Source: JACCTU01 sp963769665 (GTDB lineage: Bacteria > Actinomycetota > Thermoleophilia > Gaiellales > Gaiellaceae). From it: 64,000 bases of DNA. Position numbers and translations under genes: made by a program. Below the pieces are notes generated by a model. It searched no databases and had not been told where the DNA came from. It saw nothing but the letters and a program-made list of their open reading frames with translations. Where the stretch lies: contig CAVYMQ010000003.1 in assembly GCA_963769665.1 (NCBI GenBank), positions 1,550,001-1,614,000 on the forward strand, read 5' to 3'. This document shows positions 7,529 through 15,236 of this stretch, one piece after another (positions within the stretch are counted from its first letter, which is position 1; each line of letters begins with the position of its first letter).

Positions 7529-10500
7529 ATGAGCACGGGGTCAGGTCCTCGGATCTTCTCGCCGTCGAGTCTGAATGACTTCCTCGAGTGCAAGCACCTC
7601 GCTGCGCTCGGGCTCGCGATCTCGCGCGGGGAGCTCGTGCGGCCGGACGCGGACGATCCGCAGGCCGAACTCATCCGGCGCAAGGGCGACGAGCACGAGC
7701 GAGCATTTCTCGCTCAGCTGCGCGCCGAAGGCAAGAGCGTCCTCGTCGTCGACACCGATGACCGCGACTGGGAGCGCGCCACTCGCTTGACCGCTGACGC
7801 GATCCGCACCGGCTCACACGACGTTGTCTACCAAGGCGTTCTGATCGACCCCGACGGTTGGCGCGGGGTCGCCGACTTCATTGAGCTGCAGGCGGACGGG
7901 TCGTACGAGATCTCCGACACAAAGCTCGCGCGGCACTCGAAGCCGTACTTTCTGCTCCAGCTCTCGTTCTACTCCGAGCAGCTTGGGCGGGTTCAGGGGC
8001 GGTTGCCCGAGCGGATGCACGTCGTCCTCGGGACGAACGATCGCGAGTCGTTTCGCGTCGCCGACTTCATCGCGTACTACCGGCGCGTTCGCGCGCGGTT
8101 TCTCGAGTTCGTCGGGCACACGCCCGAGACGTACCCGCTTCCCGTCGAGCATTGCAAGATTTGCGCCTGGAAAGCCGTCTGCGAGCAGCGGTGGATCGAC
8201 GACGACCACCTGAGCCTCGTCGCGAACATGCGCCGATCGTGGATTGCGGCGCTCGGCGACGCCGGGATCACGACGCTCGAAGGGCTCGCGCTCGCGCAGG
8301 AGGCAACAGTCGGTGGGATCCGGCCGGAGATCCTCGAGCGGATCAGCGACCAGGCGCGGATGCAGTTCGAGGCGCGGACGAAGGGGCACGACTGGAAGCT
8401 CCTGCCCGAGCCCGACGGGCTCGCGCTGCTGCCGCGGTCCTCCGCGGGCGACGTCTTCTACGACATCGAAGGCGACCCGTTCTACGAGGCCGCGCGCGGG
8501 CTCGAGTACCTGCACGGCGTGATCGCCGACGGCGAGTTCCGCGCGTTCTGGGCGAAGAGCCGCGAGGAGGAGCAGCGCGCGTTCGAGCAGCTCGTCGACT
8601 TCCTCACCGAGCGGTTGCTGCGGTACCCGGACATGCATGTCTACCACTACGCGCACTACGAGGTCGGGGTGCTCCGGCGGCTCGCCGGCGAGTACGGGAC
8701 TCGCGAGGAGCACGTCGACGAGCTCCTCCGCCGCGAGGTCTTCGTCGACCTCTACCGCGTCGTCGCGCAGTCGGTCCGGATCTCGCACCCGGGCTACGGG
8801 CTCAAGCAGGTCGAGACGTTCTTCATGCCCGAGCGCACGGAGGACGTCAGCGCGGGCGACGACTCGATCCTCGTCTTCGAGCAGTGGCTCGACACCGGCG
8901 ACGACGCGCTGCTCGAGTCGATCGAGCGCTACAACGAGTTCGACTGCCGCGCGACCGAGAAGCTGCGCGAGTGGCTGCTCGAGCGGCGCGCCGAGGCCGG
9001 GATCGAGACGTGGAAGGAGCTCGCGGCTCCGCGCGAGGTCACCGAGGAGAAGGCCGAGGCGATCGCCGAGCGCGAGCGCCTGCGCCAGTCGCTGCTCGAA
9101 GGCGCCGCCGAGGGCGACGAGCGCTGGCTGCTCGGGCAGTTGCTCGAGTACCACCGCCGCGAGGCGCGCCCGGTCTGGTGGAACTACTTCCGCCGGCTCG
9201 AGGCGAGTGACGAAGAACTGCGCGACTGGGACAGCGAGTCGATCGCGGGACTCGAACTCGAGGGCGAGCCGGAGGTGGGGCGGACGTCGACCGTCTTCAC
9301 GCTCAGCTACCCGCCGCAGCAGCACAAGCTGAGCGCGGGCGGCGGCATCCTCGATCCGGCAACGGGAAAGGGTGAGACGATCGTCGACCTCGACGAAGAG
9401 CGCGGCACGCTACGGATCACGCGCGGCAACAAGCGCGCCGGCGATCCGCTCCCGCGCGCGCTGATCCCTGGCGGGGCTTGGGACACGCGGGTCCAACGCG
9501 CTGCGCTCGCGCGGCTCGCGATCGATCCCGAGCGTTACCCGAACCTGCGCGCGATCCTGCATCGTGATCTGCCGCGTGCGCGGCTCGACGCCGGCCCCGA
9601 AGAAGCCGCGGCGTCGCTCGACGACAGCTACCTCTTCATCCAGGGACCGCCCGGCTCGGGCAAGACGTACACCGGCGCGCAGATCGTCGCGCGGCTGCTT
9701 CGCGATGGCCATCGCGTGGGCGTCGCAGCGCCGAGTCACAAGGCGATTCACAACCTGCTCGCCGAGATCGAGCAGACGGCCGCACCCGTGCGCGCGCTGA
9801 AGAAGTGCGGCGACGACCCCGACAGCCGGTACGACGGAACCTGGATCGAGAACGAGAAGAACAACGACGCCTTCGTTGGGGAGGATGTGCGGTTGCTCGC
9901 CGGAACGTCCTGGCTCTTTTCGCGAAAGGAACTCGACGGCAAGCTCGACTACGTCGTGATCGACGAGGCCGGGCAGGTCTCGCTTGCCGACGCGCTCGCG
10001 ATCGGCACATGCGCGCGGAACGTGATCCTGCTCGGCGATCCGCTCCAGCTAGCGCAGGTCTCGCAAGGCGTGCACCCGCGCGGGACGGGCTGCTCGGTGC
10101 TCGAGCACCTGCTCGGCGACGACGCCACCGTGCCGCCGGAGCGCGGGATCTTCCTCGAGCGGACGCGCCGAATGCACCCGGACGTGTGCCGGTTTGTGTC
10201 GGAGGTCGTCTACGACGGCCGGCTGCTGCCGCTGGACGGGCTCGAGCGCCAGTCGGTTGAGGGCGTGGGGGCGGGGCTGCGCTACGTGCCGGTCGAGCAC
10301 GAGGGTCGCTCGCAGGCCGCGCCGGAAGAGGCGGAGGCGATCGCGGCCGAGGTCGAGCGCCTGGTCGGCCGCGAGTTCACTTCCGCGAACGGGATGTCAT
10401 GGCCGCTACGCCACGAGGACATCCTCGTCGTGGCTCCCTACAACCAGCAGGTGCGCTGCCTGCGCGCGGCGCTGGGGGCGAGCGTGAGGGTCGGCACCGT

Positions 10501-10765
10501 CGACAAGTTCCAGGGCCAGGAGGCGCCGGTCGTCTTCTACTCGACGACGAGCTCGAGCGGCGAGGAGGTCCCGCGTGGCCTCGAGTTCCTGTTCTCGCGC
10601 AACCGCTTGAACGTCGCGATCTCGCGGGCGCAGTGCCTCGCCGTGCTCGTGGGTAGCCCGCGGCTGCTCGACGTTCGCACGCGCTCCGTCGACCAGATGC
10701 GGCTCGTGAACGCTCTCTGCCGGTTCGTGGAGATGTCTCTTGCAGGCATTACATCACTTCAGTAA
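7529..10765 (+). CDS. TM0106-type RecB-like nuclease / RNase H-like exonuclease / SF1 helicase fusion
   Basis: 1078 residues; ATG 7529 follows GAGGAG with good spacing. Three modules are visible. Residues ~8-240: PD-(D/E)XK nuclease with EISDTKLA, framed by one N-terminal Cys (FLECKH) and a CKIC...C cluster, an arrangement like the 4Fe-4S nucleases Cas4/AddB. Residues ~305-520: RNase H-like 3'-5' exonuclease (FYDIEGDPF, YHYAHYE). Residues ~690-1070: SF1 helicase with Walker A GPPGSGKTYT, Walker B VVIDEAGQ, GDPLQLAQV, TVDKFQGQEAPVV and RNRLNVAISRA. Family TM0106 is of unsettled function; nucleic-acid repair or defence is likely. A truncated second copy of its 3' end lies at 14808-15041. Confidence 0.9.
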   Translation: MSTGSGPRIFSPSSLNDFLECKHLAALGLAISRGELVRPDADDPQAELIRRKGDEHERAFLAQLRAEGKSVLVVDTDDRDWERATRLTADAIRTGSHDVVYQGVLIDPDGWRGVADFIELQADGSYEISDTKLARHSKPYFLLQLSFYSEQLGRVQGRLPERMHVVLGTNDRESFRVADFIAYYRRVRARFLEFVGHTPETYPLPVEHCKICAWKAVCEQRWIDDDHLSLVANMRRSWIAALGDAGITTLEGLALAQEATVGGIRPEILERISDQARMQFEARTKGHDWKLLPEPDGLALLPRSSAGDVFYDIEGDPFYEAARGLEYLHGVIADGEFRAFWAKSREEEQRAFEQLVDFLTERLLRYPDMHVYHYAHYEVGVLRRLAGEYGTREEHVDELLRREVFVDLYRVVAQSVRISHPGYGLKQVETFFMPERTEDVSAGDDSILVFEQWLDTGDDALLESIERYNEFDCRATEKLREWLLERRAEAGIETWKELAAPREVTEEKAEAIAERERLRQSLLEGAAEGDERWLLGQLLEYHRREARPVWWNYFRRLEASDEELRDWDSESIAGLELEGEPEVGRTSTVFTLSYPPQQHKLSAGGGILDPATGKGETIVDLDEERGTLRITRGNKRAGDPLPRALIPGGAWDTRVQRAALARLAIDPERYPNLRAILHRDLPRARLDAGPEEAAASLDDSYLFIQGPPGSGKTYTGAQIVARLLRDGHRVGVAAPSHKAIHNLLAEIEQTAAPVRALKKCGDDPDSRYDGTWIENEKNNDAFVGEDVRLLAGTSWLFSRKELDGKLDYVVIDEAGQVSLADALAIGTCARNVILLGDPLQLAQVSQGVHPRGTGCSVLEHLLGDDATVPPERGIFLERTRRMHPDVCRFVSEVVYDGRLLPLDGLERQSVEGVGAGLRYVPVEHEGRSQAAPEEAEAIAAEVERLVGREFTSANGMSWPLRHEDILVVAPYNQQVRCLRAALGASVRVGTVDKFQGQEAPVVFYSTTSSSGEEVPRGLEFLFSRNRLNVAISRAQCLAVLVGSPRLLDVRTRSVDQMRLVNALCRFVEMSLAGITSLQ

Positions 10766-10775
10766 AGTGATGTAA
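10749..10775. promoter_or_regulatory. vapB1 operator palindrome enclosing -10 box
   Basis: Perfect 11-bp inverted repeat TTACATCACTT / AAGTGATGTAA with a 5-base spacer, ending one base before the vapB1 ATG. Inside it lies TAAAGT (10763-10768), exactly 8 bases upstream of the ATG, whose TAA is also the stop codon of the preceding gene. A ribbon-helix-helix dimer bound here would block transcription; autoregulation by the VapBC complex is the expected mode for this family. No Shine-Dalgarno precedes the ATG, so the transcript is probably leaderless. Confidence 0.75.
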
Positions 10776-10776
10776 C

Positions 10777-11022
10777 ATGGCACGCATGAAGCGGCTCCAG
10801 ATCTCGATCGAGCCCGAGCTCGACGCCGCGCTGGGTCGCGCCGCCCGAGCGCAGGGCGTCTCGAAGGCGGCGCTCGTGCGGCGATTCGTCGCCGAGGAGC
10901 TGAAGCCCCTCCCGGCGCTGGAGGACGACCCGCTCTGGGGCTTCGTCGGTGCCGTGGAGGGCTCGCCGCGCGACTCGACCAGCGTCGACGACGTCGTCTA
11001 CGGGCCGAAGCGCACAGCGTGA
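10777..11022 (+). CDS. vapB: Ribbon-helix-helix antitoxin (VapB-like)
   Basis: 81 residues. The N-terminal KRLQISIEPELDAALGRAA is a ribbon-helix-helix strand and helix; the VSKAALVRRFVAEEL segment is its second helix. The acidic C-terminal tail, ending VDDVVYGP, is the part that in this family wraps the toxin. It overlaps the PIN toxin by 4 bases (GTGA), so the two are translationally coupled. It is likely a DNA-binding autorepressor acting on the palindrome immediately upstream. Confidence 0.85.
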   Translation: MARMKRLQISIEPELDAALGRAARAQGVSKAALVRRFVAEELKPLPALEDDPLWGFVGAVEGSPRDSTSVDDVVYGPKRTA

Positions 11023-11417
11023 TCTTCGTCGACACGTCGGCGTGGGTGGCGCTGGCCGCGCGGAGGGACGAACACCACGACGACGCGCTCGCGCTTCTTC
11101 GCAGTCTCGACGACGAGACGCTCATGACGTCGAATCACGTCGTCGGCGAGACCTGGACGTTCCTCAACCGCCGCTACGGTCACGCCGCCGCGGTGTCGTT
11201 CCTCGACCACGCCGAGTCGTCCGAGCGCGTCGAGGTCGTGTTCGTCGAGCACGAGCTCGAGGTGGATGCGCTCGCGTGGCTGCGGCGGCGCGACGACCGC
11301 GAATACTCGTTCGTCGACGCGACGAGCTTCGCGGTGATGCGAACCTGGGGAATCGCCCGCGCGCTCGCGTTCGACGGCGACTTCGCAGCCGCGGGATTCA
11401 CGGAGGCAAGACCCTAA
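11019..11417 (+). CDS. vapC: PIN-domain toxin (VapC-like ribonuclease)
   Basis: 132 residues from GTG 11019. MIFVDTSAWVALA is the classic first PIN strand with its catalytic Asp; VGETWTFL supplies the conserved Glu, and YSFVDATSFAVM plus LAFDGDF supply the C-terminal acidic residues. VapC toxins cut tRNA or rRNA and are held inactive by VapB. The active-site residues look complete. It ends 9 bases before the stop of the convergent ABC permease, so no dedicated terminator fits between them. Confidence 0.88.
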   Translation: MIFVDTSAWVALAARRDEHHDDALALLRSLDDETLMTSNHVVGETWTFLNRRYGHAAAVSFLDHAESSERVEVVFVEHELEVDALAWLRRRDDREYSFVDATSFAVMRTWGIARALAFDGDFAAAGFTEARP

Positions 11418-11425
11418 CGATCGGG

Positions 11426-13996
11426 TTATTCGTACTGCAGCGCTTCGAGCACACGCAGCCGCGCCGCACGCCGGGCCGGGAGGATCGCGGCGAGCAGTCC
11501 CGCAAAGATCGACACGACCACGAACACGATCAGCGACACGGCAGGCAGCGCGAACTGGAGGTCGAACTGCGACAGCGCCCGGGTCACGAGTAGAGCGAGG
11601 AAGATGCCAAGCGGCAGCCCGAGCGCGGCGCCGATCAGCGCTGTGATCACGCTCTCGTGTCGGATCATCCGACGCACCTGGCGCCGCGTCATCCCGACCG
11701 CACGCAGCATCCCGATCTCACGGGTACGTTCGAAGACCGAGAGCACGAGTGTGTTCACCATGCCGAACAGGCTGATGATCACCGAGAGCGCGAGCAGGAC
11801 ATAGAGCAGCAGCAGGAACTGGCCGATCTCGCGATCCTCCTTGTCGATCCACTCCTGCCGCGTCTGGATGCGCGTGTCGGGGAAGCCCTCGAGGGCCTGC
11901 TCGACGTCGACCTTCGCCGCTGCCGGGTCGCCAGGCACGTTCAGAAGCGTGAACCGGTTGCGCGGTCGGTCGTAGAGGTTGTCGAACGCCGCTTGCGAGA
12001 CGCTCGCGCTGCCGAGCAGCGGATAGAACGGGCTGCCGTCGTAGATGCCGCGCACGACGAACTCCTTCGTCTTGTTGTCCGTCGAGAGCACGATGACGGT
12101 GTCGCCGACGGCGAGGCCGTTGTCTTCGGCGACGTTGTCCGGTAGGACGACTCCTTCGTCGCCAAGGCTCGCGAGCAGCTCGTCCGAGCCCTGGTCCCAG
12201 CGGAAGTCGTAGACGTCGTCGATCTGCCCGTCGAGCCCGGTCAGGTTGCTCGCGTTGCCGTCGATCTCGGCAATGTCCTGGCGAACGTTGCTGATCGTCT
12301 CGACCCCGCTCGCATCGTCGACGGCGTCACCGACCGCGGCGGGGAACTCCGAGTAGCCGTCCTGTGACGTGATGATCAGGTCAGCCTGGATCTGGCGCTC
12401 GATCGCGTCGCTGTTCGACACACGCAGGCCCTGCGCGAGCACGGCGACGAAGGTGACGAGCGCGATCCCGATCATCAACGCGGCCGCGGTCGCAGCCGTG
12501 CGTCCTGGGTTGCGCTGCGCGTTGCCGTCCGCGAGCTTTCCGGCGACGCCGCCGATCCGGCGGGCGGGGATGCCGACGACCTTCGCGAGCGGCACGACGA
12601 GCCGTGACGAGAGCATCGCGACGCCGACGAAGAGCGACAGCACGCCGATGCCGAGCAGCGCGAAGCGGTCGCCCGTGGCGATGTCGTCGGAGAGCGTGCC
12701 GTACGAGAGCGCGATCACGGCGATCGCCACGATCACGCCGGCGATGTAGGGCGTGAAGCGGGCCAGCCTGCCGCGCGGCAGCGTCGCGCCCTCGCGCACG
12801 GCGGCGATCGGCGGCACGCGGGTGGCGCGGATGGCCGGGAAGAGCCCGGCGAAGACCGTCACGAGCGTGCCGACGAGCAGGGACACGACCACCGTGCGAG
12901 TTGCGAAGACGGTCGTGGTCTGCGGCAAGTCGAGGTTGAGGGTGACGAAGAGCTCGTTCAGGCCGACGGCGAGCCCGAGGCCGGCGAAGAGCCCGATGAC
13001 CGAGGCGAGAAGGCCGATCACGAACGCCTCCACGATCACGGTCGTGAGCACCTGCCGGCGCGACGCGCCGATCGTCCGCAGCGTCGCGAACTCGCGAGTC
13101 CGCTGCGCGACCGTGATCGAGAGCGTGTTGAAGATGACGAACGCCCCGACGAAGAGCGCGATGCCCGCGAACGAGAGCAGGAAGTAGCGGATGATGGTGG
13201 TGAAGGTCGCGATCTCGCTCGACTCCTCGTCCGCCTGCTCGACTCCGGTGCGCACGGTGACGTCGGAGCCGAGCTCGGTCTGGATCCTCCGCGTCAGCTC
13301 GTCGGGCGTGACGCCGTCCTCGGCGGCGACCTGGATCGAGTCGAGCTGGCCTTCCTGGTCCAGCAGCTGCTGGGCCGTCGGCACGTCGAGGATCGCGAAC
13401 GTTGCGCCGCCGATCGAGCTCAGGTCGCCGTACTTGGCGATCCCGACGATCCGGAACTGCTCGGCTGGGCCCACCGCGGCGACACCGATCTGGTCGCCGA
13501 TCTCCAGACTCTCGTTCTCGGCCACACCCTCGTCGACCGCGACTTCGCCGGCGCCGGACGGCCAGCGCCCCTCGACGAGGTTGAGGGGGTTGAAGCGGTC
13601 GTACTCGGAATCGGTCTCGATTCCGAAGGCGAAGGCCGGTGCGCCGCCGGTGTCGATCGCCTCACCGTCGGGCCTCAGCAGCTTGGTCTGAAAGTCGAGG
13701 AGCGAGCCGGCGGCGACCTCGACGCCGTCGACGGACCGGACCTGGTCGAGCGTCTCCTCCGGGATCGGAGGGGCCTGGGCACTCTCGCCCTCGAAGCTGA
13801 TGCCTACTTCCTTCCCGGTGACGACGACATCGGTGCCGGCGTACGACTCGACGAAGATCGTGTCGAACGCCTTGTCGATCGTGTCCGTGAGAACGTAGGC
13901 GCCGCTCATCATCGCGACGCCGAGGACGATCGCGAGCGCGGTGAGAATGGCGCGGAGCTTCCGCCCCGCCATGCCGCGGAGGGCGACCTTGATCAC
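11426..13996 (-). CDS. MacB/FtsX-family ABC transporter permease
   Basis: 856 residues from a GTG that overlaps the ATPase stop by 4 bases. An N-terminal membrane segment (LRAILTALAIVLGVAMMSGAY) is followed by a large extracytoplasmic MacB-type periplasmic-core region (to ~260), an FtsX membrane triplet, central membrane helices, a second extracytoplasmic region and a second FtsX triplet. This duplicated layout is typical of actinobacterial lipoprotein/antimicrobial-peptide mechanotransmission exporters. It works with the ATPase encoded upstream at 13993-14769. Substrate cannot be read from sequence. Confidence 0.92.
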   Translation of the reverse strand: MIKVALRGMAGRKLRAILTALAIVLGVAMMSGAYVLTDTIDKAFDTIFVESYAGTDVVVTGKEVGISFEGESAQAPPIPEETLDQVRSVDGVEVAAGSLLDFQTKLLRPDGEAIDTGGAPAFAFGIETDSEYDRFNPLNLVEGRWPSGAGEVAVDEGVAENESLEIGDQIGVAAVGPAEQFRIVGIAKYGDLSSIGGATFAILDVPTAQQLLDQEGQLDSIQVAAEDGVTPDELTRRIQTELGSDVTVRTGVEQADEESSEIATFTTIIRYFLLSFAGIALFVGAFVIFNTLSITVAQRTREFATLRTIGASRRQVLTTVIVEAFVIGLLASVIGLFAGLGLAVGLNELFVTLNLDLPQTTTVFATRTVVVSLLVGTLVTVFAGLFPAIRATRVPPIAAVREGATLPRGRLARFTPYIAGVIVAIAVIALSYGTLSDDIATGDRFALLGIGVLSLFVGVAMLSSRLVVPLAKVVGIPARRIGGVAGKLADGNAQRNPGRTAATAAALMIGIALVTFVAVLAQGLRVSNSDAIERQIQADLIITSQDGYSEFPAAVGDAVDDASGVETISNVRQDIAEIDGNASNLTGLDGQIDDVYDFRWDQGSDELLASLGDEGVVLPDNVAEDNGLAVGDTVIVLSTDNKTKEFVVRGIYDGSPFYPLLGSASVSQAAFDNLYDRPRNRFTLLNVPGDPAAAKVDVEQALEGFPDTRIQTRQEWIDKEDREIGQFLLLLYVLLALSVIISLFGMVNTLVLSVFERTREIGMLRAVGMTRRQVRRMIRHESVITALIGAALGLPLGIFLALLVTRALSQFDLQFALPAVSLIVFVVVSIFAGLLAAILPARRAARLRVLEALQYE

Positions 13997-14769
13997 GTGC
14001 GCGCGATCTCTTCGAGCGCCGTCAGGACCTCGTGCTCGTCAGCCCGGGGGAGCTCCTTGACGATCTCGCCGTCGGCGAGAAAGAGGATGCGGTCGGCGGT
14101 GGCGGCCGCTCGCGAGTCGTGCGTGACCATGACGAGCGTCTGGCCGTAGTCCTGCACCGACGAGCGCAGCAACTCGAGGATCTCGAGGCCGGTCTTCGAG
14201 TCGAGGTTGCCGGTCGGCTCGTCCGCGAAGACGACGGTCGGCCTGCTCACCAGCGCGCGGGCGATCGCGACGCGCTGCTGCTGACCGCCGGAGAGCTCGG
14301 CAGGGCGGTGTGAGCGACGGTCCTGCAACCCGACCTTGTCGAGCAGGTCCTCGAAGAAGTCCCTTTCCGGCTGCGTGCCGGAGAGGGCGAGCGGGAGGGT
14401 GATGTTCTCCTCGGCGGTCAGCATCGGCAGGAGGTTGAAGAACTGGAAGACGAAGCCGATGTGGTTGCGCCGAAGCAACGTGACCTCTGTGTCGCTGAGC
14501 TGGCCGAGGCGCGTGCCGGCGATCGTGACGTACCCGCTGCTGGGGCGGTCGAGCGCGGCGAGCAGGTGCATGAGCGTGGACTTGCCCGAGCCGGACGGAC
14601 CCATGACGGCCGTGAGCTTCCCGCGTTCGACGTCGAGCGTCACGTCGCGGAGCGCATGGACGGCGGTCTCGCCCTCTCCGTAGACACGGGAGAGGGCGTT
14701 CGCGGAGACGACGACGCCGTCGTCGGCCCGAGCGGTCGGGTCAGCGGTTGTCGTGGGGGCGTCTGACAT
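13993..14769 (-). CDS. ABC transporter ATP-binding protein (LolD/MacB type)
   Basis: 258 residues from ATG 14769; the open frame extends further upstream, but that part is low-complexity Arg/Ser and lacks homology. All ABC motifs are present: Walker [10 protein letters not shown], signature [15 protein letters not shown], Walker [16 protein letters not shown] and the switch His in [10 protein letters not shown]. The [10 protein letters not shown] string is typical of the LolD/MacB/FtsE branch that pairs with FtsX-like permeases. TAGCCT lies 11 bases before the start (14781-14786, minus), a possible -10. Confidence 0.93.
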   Translation of the reverse strand: MSDAPTTTADPTARADDGVVVSANALSRVYGEGETAVHALRDVTLDVERGKLTAVMGPSGSGKSTLMHLLAALDRPSSGYVTIAGTRLGQLSDTEVTLLRRNHIGFVFQFFNLLPMLTAEENITLPLALSGTQPERDFFEDLLDKVGLQDRRSHRPAELSGGQQQRVAIARALVSRPTVVFADEPTGNLDSKTGLEILELLRSSVQDYGQTLVMVTHDSRAAATADRILFLADGEIVKELPRADEHEVLTALEEIART

Positions 14770-14807
14770 CGCGGCTTTGGAGGCTAGCGAGGCTCGTCGC
14801 TTGTGCC

Positions 14808-15041
14808 TAGGGCCAGGAGGCGCCGGTCGTCTTCTACTCGACGACGAGCTCGAGCGGCGAGGAGGTGCCGCGCGGGCTCGAGTTCCTGTTCTCACGCAAC
14901 CGCCTCAACGTCGCGATCTCGCGCGCGCAGTGCCTTGCGGTGCTTCTCGGGAGCCCGCGGTTGCTCGACGTGCGCACCCGCTCGGTCGACCAGATGCGGC
15001 TCGTGAGCGCCCTCTGCCGGTTCGTCGAGCTGGCCGACTGA
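14808..15041 (+). pseudogene. Truncated remnant of a second TM0106-type helicase
   Basis: Reads in one frame from 14811 to TGA 15039-15041 and encodes only the last ~76 residues of an SF1 helicase (GQEAPVVFYSTTSSSGEE... RNRLNVAISRAQ... CRFVELAD). It matches the 3' end of the intact gene at 7529-10765; the first ~55 bases are identical and later differences are mostly synonymous. At the junction the codon matching the intact gene's CAG reads TAG, and homology stops just upstream. No start codon or upstream domains exist, so this is a relic of a duplicated or rearranged paralogue. Confidence 0.85.
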
Positions 15042-15171
15042 GAGACGGCCGCTCAAGACACCGGTCGGAGTGGCGCATGTACGAGACGCGCCGCGGTGGC
15101 GGGGAGCGCGAGCAGATGCCGTCCCATGCTCGGTGATTAGCCCGAAACGCAGTGGCTGCTACGAGCGCACA

Positions 15172-15200
15172 TTGACCCCGTCCCGTGACAAGCGTAGGGT
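15172..15200 (+). promoter_or_regulatory. Promoter of the giant-protein operon
   Basis: TTGACC (15172-15177), a 17-base spacer and TAGGGT (15195-15200) lie 36 bases before the ATG at 15237, where GGAG (15227-15230) provides a ribosome site. Apart from this and the pseudogene, 14770-15236 shows nothing else I can name. Confidence 0.6.
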
Positions 15201-15236
15201 CGACGAGGCGGTCGCGACGACGAAACGGAGCGTCCA

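Noticed and set aside
7814..9325. 503-codon open frame on the minus strand
   Set aside because: Antisense to the TM0106-type gene; low-complexity Arg/Leu/Glu composition and no domain. High-GC codon bias keeps antisense frames open.
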